Below, one piece after another: positions 33,175-44,735 of a DNA stretch of 64,000 nucleotides. Source of the DNA: Arbacia lixula (taxonomy: Eukaryota; Echinodermata; Echinoidea; Arbacioida; Arbaciidae); assembly GCA_963669155.1 (NCBI GenBank), contig OZ022593.1, positions 655,655 through 719,654 on the forward strand, written 5' to 3'. The notes below the pieces were generated by a model. The model worked only from the letters and a program-made list of their open reading frames with translations, ran no database searches and was not told the origin of the DNA. Every line of letters starts with the position of its first letter. Positions within the stretch are counted from its first letter, which is position 1. A program made the position numbers and the translations under genes.

Positions 33175-33811
33175 TATGTTTATTTGTTCATATGTGGTGT
33201 TAAACTATGCTTGGAATCCACCATGAAACCAGCTCGAGTTCTAATAAAATCGTAAGTTCTTTTTATCCTTTGCTTTCATAAGTGTTTTCCTTGAAAAATA
33301 TGAATGTCGTTTTATGAGAAAGAAATGAAAGTGAACACAAACATATCAACATCATATTCCGTACAAAGCAATTTAAATTTCATCTAGAATAGTACGAACA
33401 ATCAGCAACTAATGGACTATTATCATTACATCATTACATACTGTAAAAAGTCCTCTGAGTGAAAGTGTTTTGGGATCAGTATTCACATATAGTGTATAAA
33501 GTGTCTTGCTGAGTCAAATACAGGCGACTTATCTCTATGAATGATATCGATTGCATATGAAATGCGATCGTGAGAGTGAGTTCTATGCCAATGGCTGTCG
33601 AAGCAGGCGTTGTCCTTCCCACAGTGAAGTGCATGGTCAAACACTCGAGGAGCCGATGATTTCATAGATCTTGCAGTCCGCTGCAAATTGGACATGAGAA
33701 TCATGCGCATCTGTTCGAATAGCAGAGTTATTGTGATGCAAATACGTCTTCATCAATGTGTGTGAACACTTCAAGGTGCAAATGAACATGTTATGAAGGT
33801 CATGCACAAGG
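33175..33811 (-). other. Probable 3' UTR side of the coiled-coil gene
   Basis: Follows the stop codon at 33812 on the minus strand. No clear AATAAA on that strand before the MITE at 33174, so the transcript end is not located. Confidence 0.4.
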
Positions 33812-34600
33812 TCATGTCATGAGGATATCATTGGGTTCTGGGTGATGGTCGATTTCCCTGTGGTCCGCATCGGTGGAGTGCACGCCCGAGTCCGTCTGGC
33901 CCTCCTCGGCAGGCTTCGACGCGCTTCGCACCGTGCTCGGTAGCACTTCGGCGGGACTCGTCGTCCCTTCGGAGTTGGTCGGCGACTCGTCCTTCCCGGC
34001 GGCTGGCTTCCGCTTCCGGTGTCGCGTCCGCCGCACAGTCTTCACCATAAGGCTGGAGTCTGCCAGCGGCAGCCCCTGCCCGTAGGCGTCGATGTCGCTC
34101 ATGCGTTGCAGAATCGAGCTCGGGTCGATCTTCCGTTTCCGCCCGTCGTTGACGTTCGGGCTAGTCTTGCAGGACGAGTAGCCCGGCGAGCTGCTGCGAT
34201 CGCTGTGAATTCTGCGGTCGATCGTCGGTGAGGGCGTGAGGTTAATGTTATCCGACAAGGTGTCGTGTAGGTGTCCATTGCCAACGCTCAAATCTGAGTT
34301 TTTCTTTACCGGGACAGAGGTCACATATCTCCTCTCCGTTCCTAGGGAGTCTTTCATTTTAATCAGCTCGTTCCTTAAACCTTCATTTTGCTTTTTCAGT
34401 CTTTCATTCTCCTTGACCAGAGTTTCGGAGTTGTTTTTCTCCAATTCGTTCAATCTCGTCTTCAATTGAGCGTTTTCCGTTTGGAGTTCGTTGATGACCT
34501 TTGACATGGACCTGTTCTCGTCAGGTCGAATCTCCACACTGCGCACGCGCGTTGGCCTGCTTCCCATCTTTGTGCTTCCGGGTGAGTATATCAAAAGTAT
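33812..34600 (-). CDS. Last coding exon of an unrecognised coiled-coil protein
   Basis: The exon opens after TTGTCTTTTGCAG on the minus strand, in phase 0, and runs 262 codons to TGA at 33812. Translation may start inside at MGSRPTRVRSVEIRPDE (ATG at 34567), giving 251 residues, or continue from an upstream exon. A leucine-heptad coiled coil lies in the first third (SKVINELQTENAQLKTRLNE, KENERLKKQNEGLRNELIKM). A Ser/Pro-rich, probably disordered part follows (SDRSSSPGYSSCKTSPN), then a basic patch (VRRTRHRKRKPAAGK) and an acidic tail ending HHPEPNDILMT. The basic patch could be a nuclear signal. GC is much higher than in the flanks, as in the other real exons. I do not recognise the family. 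Confidence 0.75.
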   Translation of the reverse strand: MLLIYSPGSTKMGSRPTRVRSVEIRPDENRSMSKVINELQTENAQLKTRLNELEKNNSETLVKENERLKKQNEGLRNELIKMKDSLGTERRYVTSVPVKKNSDLSVGNGHLHDTLSDNINLTPSPTIDRRIHSDRSSSPGYSSCKTSPNVNDGRKRKIDPSSILQRMSDIDAYGQGLPLADSSLMVKTVRRTRHRKRKPAAGKDESPTNSEGTTSPAEVLPSTVRSASKPAEEGQTDSGVHSTDADHREIDHHPEPNDILMT

Positions 34601-34973
34601 CTGCAAAAGACAAGACAGAGGAAATGACATTCGTTAGCTTCCAATTTAAAACTCAGCGCAACAGTTGCAGTGGGAGACTTTACAAAGTAATGCATCTCTG
34701 ATAAATGACGTGGGTTGAAATCATCAAAGGGATGCTAGCGATTCCTCATTAGGGTTCAGACATGACATTTGCTGCGATTTACGTGGAAGTGCGCTCTTCA
34801 AGTACTTAGTATATTTGCATCCACCAAACAATACCTATTTTCAAATAGAAAGAAATGAGCAACAGGATAAAACCGGTTTGTATTTGTCAGTGTAGGCTAC
34901 TAATTCCTGCATTTAAACAATGATCTTTTAAATTTGACAATCATGTGAGGAGAAAATGGCAAAGTTTTCATCC

Positions 34974-34993
34974 TCTCTCTCTCTCTCTCTCTA

Positions 34994-35090
<97 letters not shown>
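34974..35090 (+). repeat. (CT)n then (TA)n compound microsatellite
   Basis: CT dinucleotides to about 35044 followed by about 23 TA dinucleotides. A further CT run lies at 35157-35182. Confidence 0.95.
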
Positions 35091-35092
<2 letters not shown>

Positions 35093-35489
35093 CTCTCTCT
35101 CTTAATCGACCCTCCCATGTCCATATCTGTCGCATCCTCTCTTAAGTTTTCTTTCTCACTCTCTCTCTCTCTGTCTCTCTCTTATTCTAGCTCTCTCAAC
35201 AACCGAATTCTATATTACTATCTGTCAGCTCCTAGGATCAAGGATTCAACATCCTCGCTGGGGGATCGTTTCCATGACAACGGGAGAATAATGGGTGATG
35301 CGGTCTCTGAAGACGCAGCACTGATTAGGTCACCACCACGGCCACTCCACCAGACGTCTGACGGGTTTTTATCATCTCCGATCATCCGCAATATGCTGTA
35401 CTCACGCTCATGATTAGCTATCTAGGGATACAGCACGCTATTAAGACATTGTGCACAGATGATTAGCAAATAATCAACGTTGGTGAAGG
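35091..35489. other. Non-coding, one near X-box
   Basis: No exon recognised. GTTTCCATGACAAC at 35268-35281 is close to the RFX consensus. Confidence 0.35.
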
Positions 35490-35606
35490 TGATGGGACGA
35501 ACTAGCACTTCCGAGGCGATCTGGATGTAGCTATCTTTCCGAAGCGCAGCTGAGGAAAGATAGCGTGTACATTCAGATCGCCGAGGAAGTGATAGTTCGT
35601 CTCATT
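35490..35606. repeat. Roughly 115-bp hairpin
   Basis: GACGAACTAGCACTTCCGAG pairs with CTCGGAAGTG-like sequence on the right (CGAGGAAGTGATAGTTCGTC). The inner arms CTATCTTTCC and GGAAAGATAG also pair. It could be a foldback element or one end of a larger one. Confidence 0.7.
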
Positions 35607-36163
35607 GCCTGAAACCAAAGGTTGGTTATTTTCTTTATATTCCGCATCTGAAACCAATTATCCCCGAGCCGCTGCCATGGGGAACATGCGTTAGGACGCG
35701 CCTTAGGACGCGTCAGTAGTTTGATAGTCCGAGTGTAACGCACTTTTATTTCGCGCGTGCTCAAAATATTGATCACGCGTTAGGACTAGGAAGAGTGGAG
35801 AGATCAGCGAAACGAAAAAGTAATATCACCTAGAGTGGAACGAACTGTTCTTCTCAGGTGATCAGATGGGCAAAACTGCGCTTTATCACGTGATCAACTC
35901 TTGACCAATCATATAGCAACATTCTTAGTATGTGGAATATAATAGACTTTAACGCCTTCAGTATCAAGCTAGAACAACGTCATTATTCTGCGCACCTGTG
36001 GTACTGAGAGGGTGAACGGAAACTCTTCAGAGCAGCCGTGTCATCTGGCAAACAAAGGGTTCATTAGGGTGGTGAGGCTCACGTAAGGGTGCATGGAAGG
36101 GGGGACGAATGTGGGGCACAAGACGATCTCAGCTCAAGGAGGTGGGGATTGTGCTTGGCGTGA
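35607..36163. other. Non-coding, CpG-containing, nothing recognised
   Basis: Has several ACGCGT and GGACGCG motifs near 35690-35785. May belong to the same element as the hairpin, but no matching end was found. Confidence 0.35.
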
Positions 36164-36664
36164 TTAAAGGGATAGTTCATCCTGAAATTTTGTTTCAATA
36201 AAAGTAGAAATATGACAGAAACATATTAGTGACGGTTTGACGGGAATCCATCAAAGGATAAGAAAGTTATGATATTTTAAAGTTTTGATTCTATGACGTC
36301 ACGTGTGAGGTGCTCTTCCATAAGTTGTGTATATTTTTTTTTAAACTGTGAATTTTCTCAAAAAGATATGCATCTTTGTACCTGTGCATTTGATACATTA
36401 CTAGAAATACGTTTTTACAAACACACACCTGTATGGAAAAAAAATCATGCTGTTGTCAAAAACAGAACAAGAGCAATTTATGAAATTATACTGCACACAA
36501 CTATATGAGAGCACCTTGCACGTGAAATCACAAAATGTTAATTTCAAAACATCATAAGTTTCTTATCCTTTGACAGATTTTCATCAAACCTTCACTGGTA
36601 TGTTTCTTTCATGTTTCTGTTTTTATCGAAATGAACTTATTTTCAGGGTGAACTATCCCTTTAA
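36164..36664. mobile_element. TTAA-bounded foldback MITE, CRE/E-box family, copy 3
   Basis: TTAAAGGGATAGTTCATCC and GGTGAACTATCCCTTTAA mark the ends. The left arm carries ATGACGTCACGTG; the right arm reads CACGTGAAATCAC. It lies 183 bp before the 75-bp array. Confidence 0.88.
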
Positions 36665-36846
36665 AGGTTGGCGGTGAGATGGAATCTACCTACCATGGGC
36701 CCCTATCTGCATTATGGAACTAAGACACGGAAAGATTGCTTTTCTAGGGTTGGCCTCGTGTCTTCATCCCGCAGTGCATTACACAAACATTAATCCTTTA
36801 AGTGCCATGTAAACTGTATTTCTATGTGATACGTGTGAACTTCGTC

Positions 36847-37225
36847 TTAACTCGCTCAATACCATTGGCATGAAGATGTTTAAGAAGTCAATTGTGTTTT
36901 CTAGGCCTGGTAATATAAGGGTTAACTCTCTCATTACCATAGGCATGAAGATGTTTAAGAAGTCAATGTTGTTTTCTAGGTCTGGTAATATAAGGGTTAA
37001 CTCGCTCATTACCATAGGCATGGAGATGTGTAGTAGGCCAATGGAGTTTTCAAGGCCTGGTAATGTAAGGGTTAACTCTCTCATTAGCATTGGCATGAAG
37101 ATGTGTAGTAAGCCAGTGGGGTTTTCAAGGTCTGGTAACGTAAGGGTTAACTCTCTCATTACCACTGGCATGTTGATTTGTAGTCAGCGTATGGGAGTTT
37201 TTTTAAAGCCTGCTAATGTAAGTGT
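36847..37225 (+). repeat. Array of five 75-bp TTAA units
   Basis: Same family and orientation as 9017-9393. The period is exactly 75 bp in the cleanest units. Because 75 is a multiple of three, frames stay open in both strands as 25-residue repeats; these are not genes. Confidence 0.9.
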
Positions 37226-37408
37226 CAGAAAGGAGACACAGTCGTGCGGCACACAAATACTTAAAAACGAAATCGCGTGCTTCTTTTTCTCCAAAAATAT
37301 AGCTAACAAATTTTAAAAAAATAAACAAAAAAGTGGCTTTTAACCATTCTGTATTTGTTTTATCCTTTGTGTGACGTATTAAGTTCTGCACTATATGTTT
37401 TGTACGTA

Positions 37409-37500
37409 TTACAGTTTGTGTGCCACACAAAAGGACGTCCTATTGGGTTTGTGTGTATTACACGTGAATTCATTCACATGTGGCAAGCAAATAGTTGACC
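37409..37500 (+). mobile_element. Degenerate roughly 90-bp TTAACCCTTT-family copy
   Basis: Contains GTTTGTGTGCCACACAAAAG, TATTGGGTTTGTGTGTAT and CACATGTGGCAAGC. TTAA ends are lost. Confidence 0.45.
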
Positions 37501-38156
37501 TATGTCAGGAAGACTTCCGCCTAAGAATGAGATCTCACACATGCGCAGAAACTACCGGTAGACATCTTCTTCCTCATTATCGGATATCATTACTTCGAGC
37601 ATGTTTAGAGAGGATGTAGCAACTCATGGTCCATCACTACTCGTGGTTTTCCTATAGGGAGTTTGTTATGATGATTTCCTTCAGTATATAGCTTAATTAT
37701 CCTCCATAGTGCATATGCTTCATGATGTATGAGAACTAATGAGTTAGTAGGCGTAGAATCGATGTATGACCGGACCGGAACGCAGTCATGTCATGGTGGT
37801 ACAATGCAAGCAACGTCGTGAACATAGATCGCCCTTAGAAATGCCGTCCAGTACGATTTGGATAAACACTATACGCCGAAGGGGCAGATAGGTCTTGCGG
37901 CATAACCGTAGATTAATGTATTGTGTTTTTGTTGGTTTGTTTACATTTGCAAAATTACAATAAACACGGAAAAAAAATAAAAGTCGTGGTGCAGCATGAC
38001 TGAGTATGTATGTTAATACTTAAGATTACGTTTTTAATTGATGAAACCTCAACTACACGAAACATCTCGTTCCACATCTTGGTATTATATAATTAATCAA
38101 ATACTAGTATAAAAATCGATGTTTTGTGGTATCCATTCTTAGCCTGATAAATCGTG
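37501..38156. other. Non-coding, nothing recognised
   Basis: No exon or repeat supported. Confidence 0.5.
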
Positions 38157-38365
38157 GGGGTCATTATCATTGTCATTGTCATTGTCATTGTCATTGTCAT
38201 TGACATTGTAATTTTCATTGTCATTGTCATTGACATTGACATTTTAATTTTCATTGTCATTGTCATTGACATTGACATTTTAATTTTCATTGTCATTGTC
38301 ATTGTCATTGACATTGGCATTGTAATTTTCATTGTCATTGTCATTGTCATTGACATTAGCATTCT
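38157..38365 (+). repeat. TCATTG hexamer array with higher-order pattern
   Basis: TCATTG hexamers broken at regular points by GACATT and GTAATTT or TTAATTT variants. This gives a longer repeated block of about 42-60 bp. Ile/Val and Met/Thr frames across it are artefacts. Confidence 0.9.
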
Positions 38366-38813
38366 ACGCTGGTAAGACCTTCTGATCTAACCTCCACATT
38401 GCAAACCTCTCTGAGCGCTTCATGGAAGACCATTGCCATTGTTTTTATTTTTACTCTATAACCATGTTTTCCCTGGTAAAACACTACCAATTATATAATG
38501 CGAAGAAATTGTGCATTCCCCGTTAATTGCGTGTCATATGAAGTCATTAAATCTATATCACAAAATATGAGCGAGTATAACAACTCCAATGACGTTACCA
38601 ACAACCCCCTTCTGTTCTTCGAATAAAAAACACGTCCGTTATTTACTATGCACGCCATTGGTGAAGAAAGATGTGTAGGGGGCACGTATTTGGGTAAGTC
38701 TATATGTAAGCTATATGTAAGTCTATAGGTAAGCCTATATGCATATTGAAATGTTGCCCTGTGGGATTTAAGGGTATTACTGGTCGAATAATACAAACAT
38801 GGAGTATAGAGAA
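38366..38813. other. Non-coding, nothing recognised
   Basis: Includes a short run of CTATATGTAAG-like repeats around 38698-38740. Confidence 0.45.
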
Positions 38814-39177
38814 TTAAAGGGATTATATACTGTACTGGGAAGACAAACAAGGTCTTCAAAAGGTGATCGTGGGCAATCTTCTTGCCAATGGTCTCAAATT
38901 CATGTTTTATCCATTTTAGAAACTCGCTGAAAGTAATTTGCCCTCAAATGATCCATATTTGGAGTAGATAGGGATTAAGTCACAAATCCTCCGAACGTTC
39001 GGCTCGAACGTTTAGAGTAATCATTAATTACTCCGAATATGGATCATTTGAGGGCAAATAACTTTCAGCAAGTTTCTAAAATGGACAACACACGAATTTA
39101 AGACCATTGGCAAGAAGATTTCTCACCGTCAACTTTTGAAGACTTTTTGCCTTCCCAGTACAGTATATTACCCTAAA
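38814..39177. mobile_element. TTAA-bounded 365-bp foldback MITE, copy 2
   Basis: Left end TTAAAGGGATTATATACTG and right end CAGTATATTACCCTAAA. Inside it matches 20601-20967 (AAAAGGTGATCGTG, TGCCCTCAAATGATCCATAT, CAGCAAGTTTCTAAAATGGA). The right TTAA is mutated. Confidence 0.82.
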
Positions 39178-39641
39178 CAAGTTAGCTTGTATCGCGGACT
39201 GGTGACATGAAGAGGCTGTCAAGAGGGGGGATGATAGGTGCGACCCGCTTGGCAGAGAACAGAGCTGAGTGACGTGCTCTTGTGAAAACCACATCAGCGC
39301 TCTGTAGCGCCACCTGAAAATGATCGTGGTGATGAGAGCGGTGTTGATACTAAAGAGGGGTCTATGTGTCAGTTGCCTGAACCCCCCCCCCCCCCCCCCC
39401 CCCCCCATCCCCAAACCCCACTCTTCCTCGAGTCCGGCGAACGCTAAAAGGAGACAGCTCGAAATTAAAACGGTGGTACCAGACCTTACGAGAGCAATTA
39501 GATATCAATGCGTCTCCTGATGAATATAAATCTCTCCCGCATAATGTAGCCACGTCGGTATGTTTTGTGGAATATATAGTGACACGGTGGCACTAGAATA
39601 TAGCAATACGACCTTTCCACTACCCCACCCCATTCCCCACC

Positions 39642-39716
<75 letters not shown>

Positions 39717-40079
39717 ACACACACACACACATACACACACACACCTGTGTCTTATATCTTATGACACTGATGAGCGAGAAGGGTGTAGTGATCACGTGCA
39801 CACGCACAAGCGTGATAGAAGGGAAAGTAGGAGAGAAGCCCAGGTACAACCCGCCACCTCAAGAAACAAATAAGACTAACGAGAGCATTTATACTCTACT
39901 CCGTCCTCGAATAACTACGACTAATTATACTGCCCGAAGCCATAATAATACAATTCTCACCAGAATGAGTTTTTTTTCTTTAACTTGAGCATGTTGAGTA
40001 TGTTTGTCAGAGTCTATTTAGAGGTCAGGCATGTTCTTACAAATAGAGTGTTAGGTCTCCCCACTACGTTTTCAAAGAA
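39178..40079. other. Non-coding with microsatellites
   Basis: C-run at 39383-39406; (CT)n at 39643-39713 followed by (CA)n to 39743. No exon supported. Confidence 0.6.
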
Positions 40080-40324
40080 AGGGGGACAGGGGTGCTGATG
40101 TAGAATAGGAGAGAGATCGGACAGAGGACAGGAGGAGGGGAGGGTGGAGAGCAGGTGGAATGGCAGGGGAAAGGTGAAGGAACGTTTAAAAAATGACGAA
40201 GGGAATGAGAGCGAAAGATAGAGAAGTGAAAGATTGAATGACAGAGCATGATAGAGAGAGGAAGCTATAGAAGAGGTGGGAAGAGTGTGACAGGAAGGAA
40301 GACAGGGAGAGGGGAGGAGTGAGG

Positions 40325-40397
<73 letters not shown>

Positions 40398-40700
40398 TGG
40401 GGGTAAGGGAGAAGGGGGGTAAGGGAGAGAGAAAGAGAAAAAGAGACAGCACTATAAATATAGAAAAAAGAAAAAAAACAGAGAATGAGAGAGGCAGGAG
40501 AGGGAAATAAAAAAAATAAAGAGACAACGAGGGAAAGAAATATAAGAAAGAAAGAGATTTAGAAAGAGATGGACGGAGGGAGAAGACGGAGATAGTTACA
40601 GAGTGACATGGAAAAAATTGGGGGGGGGGGGTAGGGTGAGAGACGGAAGAAACATCACAAAGAGACAGAGAGGGCAAGAACGAGACACACACAGAGGAAG
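40080..40700 (+). repeat. Long purine-rich tract
   Basis: About 600 bp in which + is nearly all A and G (GAGA runs at 40337-40392, G runs at 40392-40430 and 40620-40631). The complementary Ser/Leu/Phe frames are artefacts. Confidence 0.8.
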
Positions 40701-42016
40701 CGGTGAATATTCGTCTTCAATCGTCTTGGCAGGAGCAAAATGCCACCCGCAATTAAAGCGTCCAATCTTACCACTCGCCCACGCGCGTGATGCCATCTTC
40801 GTGTCATCTTCTCACTTCTCGACATTGATTACCTCATTTAGCTACCACATGACAACTTTGTCTCAACAAGTCAACACAATGTCCCGCTCTTGCCCTGAAC
40901 GCGACACTCTGCAATATGCTCAGCATGATGTGAGAAGCAATTAAACGATATCTGTCACGACTACCTCTCGATACAGCGCAGTTTTAACAACCGGGCGGTT
41001 ATACACTTGACTGTAGTCCTTCCGTTTACAGGGGGAGGGGGGTGGGGTATTGAAAATGCATAACCACGGTTTCATATTAGATCGATATCACAGGTAGCAA
41101 ACCATTTTCGGACAAATCGGTACACATGGTAACGCAATCTATACAATACAGATGGGGTTTGTGGTATACATAGAGAGCGCACGTTTTCCAATTAAGATAT
41201 TCGCTGCATAATGGACGCGGCATGAGAAAGTTTGTTGTCCGTTCCCATGGCAATGGCCGATATACATCCCGCCAAAATTAGTATGAAGGACTACTTGCCG
41301 TTGCAACTAAAAGCAGAGAGTTTTTTCGCACGCCTCAATATCAATGCCGTCTTTTCATGGATGGATTTCCCGATCTATGGAGCGCCCAAAAGACACAAAT
41401 TAATTTCTTTAAAAAAATGTTTGAATGAGCGGGATAAACTCGCTTGAGAGCATTGTAGGTGTAGATATAGACCTCCCTTTCGAATGAAATGCTGTCATAA
41501 AAAAAAATGAAGTTGTCCACAAATGACAAATGAAGGTAGTTATTCCATGTACAAAGTTGTATATCATAGTGTTTCCCTTGACAACCATTTTGTGACAGAA
41601 TCACAATTTACATGTGCAGCTTATTGATTGGTCCAGAGTTCATGTGTTCTATGGTAGATGTTAGGTGTCTGATGTGGGCGGAAACAAACATAGTCGCAGA
41701 AACCCTGTGATCTAGGTATATCGCTGTAATGTTTTCATGTGTGTGTTTTGTTTTGTTTTTTCGTTTTTTGCTGCGCGCGTGTAAAACGTCGACAAGAGGC
41801 CATACAGCAAGATCAAAAAAAGAAATGACTATTTGTGTTTTTCTGTGAAACTTCGAGACAATATTTGTTGGAATGCAGTGTCCTTGGTATTTTTGTTAAT
41901 GCCAGTTGCTGAAGAAATCTTTCTTTAGCACGCGATGGCGTGACAGTGGCTTAGCGCAAAGGAAACGTGACGGAGCGGATCACGCCAGCTTTGAAACAGA
42001 GAAGACGAATAAAACA
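40701..42016. other. Non-coding, nothing recognised
   Basis: No convincing exon. GTTCCCATGGCAAT at 41241 is a weak X-box. Confidence 0.45.
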
Positions 42017-42389
42017 GGTTGAATGAAGATCAAGGATAAAGATTTCATCATTGAAAGTCGGAGAAACTTAGATGGATGGTATGGTGACAAGCGGAGAATA
42101 GAGATTGGTAGACAACAGGACAGAGGGAAGGGAGAAATAGAGATAGTGAAACAAACGGAGAGAGATTGGGTTTATTACGAGCAAACCAGATTGAACGAAG
42201 ATCAAGGATAGAGCCTTCACCATTGACAGTCGGTGAAACTTAGATGGATGGTATGTTGGCAAGCGGTGAAAAGAGATGGGTAGACTAGATAGAGAGAAGG
42301 GAGAGACAGAGTTAGTCAAACAAACGGAGAGAGATGTGGCTTGCAGGGAGACAGAGGGTGTATTGCGAGTAAACCAGTTTGAACGAAGA
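42017..42389 (+). repeat. Tandem repeat units 1 and 2 (172-188 bp)
   Basis: Unit 1 starts at about 42021 and unit 2 at 42193. Each runs GAAGATCAAGGATA, CAGTCGGTGAAACTTAGATG, then ACAAACGGAGAGAGAT and GAGTAAACCAG. Unit 3 starts at 42381 but is interrupted after 10 bases by the element at 42390-42916 and resumes at 42913. Confidence 0.85.
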
Positions 42390-42916
42390 TTAAAGATTGT
42401 CCGTCCCTTTTGCAAGCTTAAAATTTGAAATCGTGTATCACGATCGTAAATTGAAGAAAATGTGATTCAAGACCATTTCTAAGAATATAGCATGTTGAAG
42501 CTTTCTGTATATGTACAAAATTTCAGCCGTTAAATTTCAAACCGACTTTTTTCGTACTACGAAAAAAGTATTAGTCTTTGTTACAGTATCTATGTGGTTA
42601 TTATGCGTATGTGAAATCCTAATTTTATGAGTAATTACCAAACTTTGGAGATGATTCCTTCTATAGAACAATTTTTTCATAATGCGTTTTATAATTTGAT
42701 AAACAGATTAATCAATAAAGCAGATATTTCAACACAAACTGCTAAGAGCCTGAGCTAAAGACTATTAATCAGACGTTGTTTACGTGCATTATTTGAATTT
42801 TACACTACGTATCAGTTTCAAATTGTGAATATAGAGCTTGCTAACACTTCTCTATATGTTTTGCCAATGTTTCGATGGTTTTGTGGTGATCTGAAAAAGG
42901 GACGGGCTGTCTTTAA
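42390..42916. mobile_element. TTAA MITE inserted into tandem repeat unit 3
   Basis: Between TTAAs it starts AGATTGTCCGTCCCTTTTGC and ends AAAAAGGGACGGGCTGTCT, an inverted pair of about 20 bases. A palindrome CTTTTTTCGTACTACGAAAA lies inside at 42547. A relative with the same ends is at 56380-56717. Joining the flanks across one TTAA restores GAAGATTAAGGATAAAGAT, which matches GAAGATCAAGGATAAAGAT in unit 1. Confidence 0.88.
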
Positions 42917-43000
42917 GGATAAAGATATTACGATTGGCAGTCGGAGAAACTTGGAAGGGAGATGTGATGGCAAAACGAGATGGACAGCAAGACAGTGGGG
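42917..43000 (+). repeat. Remainder of tandem repeat unit 3
   Basis: GGATAAAGATATTACGATTG and CAGTCGGAGAAACTTGGA continue the unit broken by the insertion. Ends in a G-run at 42999-43020. Confidence 0.8.
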
Positions 43001-44735
43001 GGGGGGGGGCGGGGGGGGGCTGGAAGACAAAGAAAGATAGAGAGACTGATAGAGAGACGTGATCAGTGATGTCGTTATAGAGCTTAATACGCAGATGAGT
43101 TAGTCAAACATGTCAAAGAGAAGGAAGATTAGCAGGAGGAGCAGGAGGAGCAGGAAGAGGAGGAGAAGGACAGAGGGAGATAGTACATGTATGGAGAAGC
43201 AAACTTGGGGAGGCCTAGTTTCTCAGCTGTGGAGTGCATGGCCACAACCGAGTCTCTTAACAACTATATCTGATATCATAGACTCCGCCCTACATCTTAT
43301 TTGCTGGCCGGCCCTCTCCACCAAGATTCAAGATTGAAGATTCAATTTGCTTTTTCCACAAAAGGCAACAATATTAATTCAGGTACAATAAACGAAACAG
43401 TTATGATTAAGACAAGTAATTCATAGTAGAAGGGGGCCGTGGAGTCATTCATAGCTCCATAGTAGGTAGTCTTTGTTACCAGCCACAGTTGTTAATCGAT
43501 TCAGTTGTGTCCATGCAGGGAGAGGGTGGATGAGGGGAAGGAACGTTTACTCCTTCCATCTTGTATAAACCTTTCTTTTCGCTCGCAATTGATAAAATCA
43601 CTCTTGAGCGTTGCCATGCATACACATGAAGTGTCTATCAATACTGTCTTATGCAGAGAGACGCGGTGTACATGACACTACATACATCCCCAAATGACAA
43701 ATAGAAATCAACGAAAACATACACATTTCATACTTGAAATGGACATCACAAAAGAGCATCGGGAGTGGTAAGACATATCACTTTCTCTACAAATAATTGC
43801 TTGAAGCTTTGCAACGCATCGTTTTCGACGGATTATCTTAAATGTCAATCGATGCGTTACTCGTGCGTAATAACTCAACGAAGACGAACCGTGACAAGTT
43901 GAAAGAGATTCCTCGAGGAGATAAACAAAATCGTCTTGGTTACCGGTTACCCATCTTCCTCATTTAGTCATTAGCGAGTCGGCTGTATTGTTCTTATCTC
44001 TTAGGACCGACATCTTCACGATGGCGCGTGCGGCAAATTGGGTCGTACCGACATCCTGTTTAACTGATGCGTTTGATATCATATATCACTCACACGTATA
44101 ATGACAAAGTATTCAATGAAGGGAAATAGCGAGAGTATCAAAATTATTCAATTTAACATTGAACTATTATTCCATTTAACAAAAAAAAAACTATTAAAAG
44201 AGAGGGGGATGAGAGATTGAACAGGGTGTTCATTATTTCATTGTAGAAAATTTAAAAACAGGGTAGCCCGTTTGCAAAAATTATGAAACTAAGCAGGAAT
44301 CAGCAGTATACCCTAAATATAAAGTGTATGAAATCTCACAGTCGCAGCGTCACGAACCTTTTCAAGAAAAGTGAAAAACTATCACTGTGTTTCGTGTGTT
44401 TCGTAACGACTGTGGTCTAAATTCAAATACCGTTTTGCAATGTTCGTTAAGCTATGCGCCGCTTGCATCAACGCATCGATGTGTGGTGCAAAAAAACCGT
44501 AATGTGCGCTATTGCGTATTGCCGTCTCCGGTCTATAGGCTATAGGATTCGGACGACCCGTCCAAAACTTCCTCGCAATCTAGCAATCAATGTAATTTGT
44601 TTATCATGTTTAAAGTCAGTTTCCAGCTCTATAATTTGGAGGGAAGTTCGTATACATCATATTCTTCAATTATCAGTGTTTTTTAACCAAATTATGTAAA
44701 AGGAGACAAATTTGAGCACACAGTTTGTATATAAA
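43001..44735. other. Non-coding, nothing recognised
   Basis: G-rich and GA-rich at the start, then AT-rich. Around 43325-43400 there is a phrase resembling a LINE tail, too weak to call. Confidence 0.5.

Noticed and set aside
36779-37316. Frames of 130 and 148 codons with 25-residue repeats; similar ones at 62337-63000
   Set aside because: The 75-bp units are a multiple of three, so frames remain open on both strands. The units are mobile or satellite DNA.
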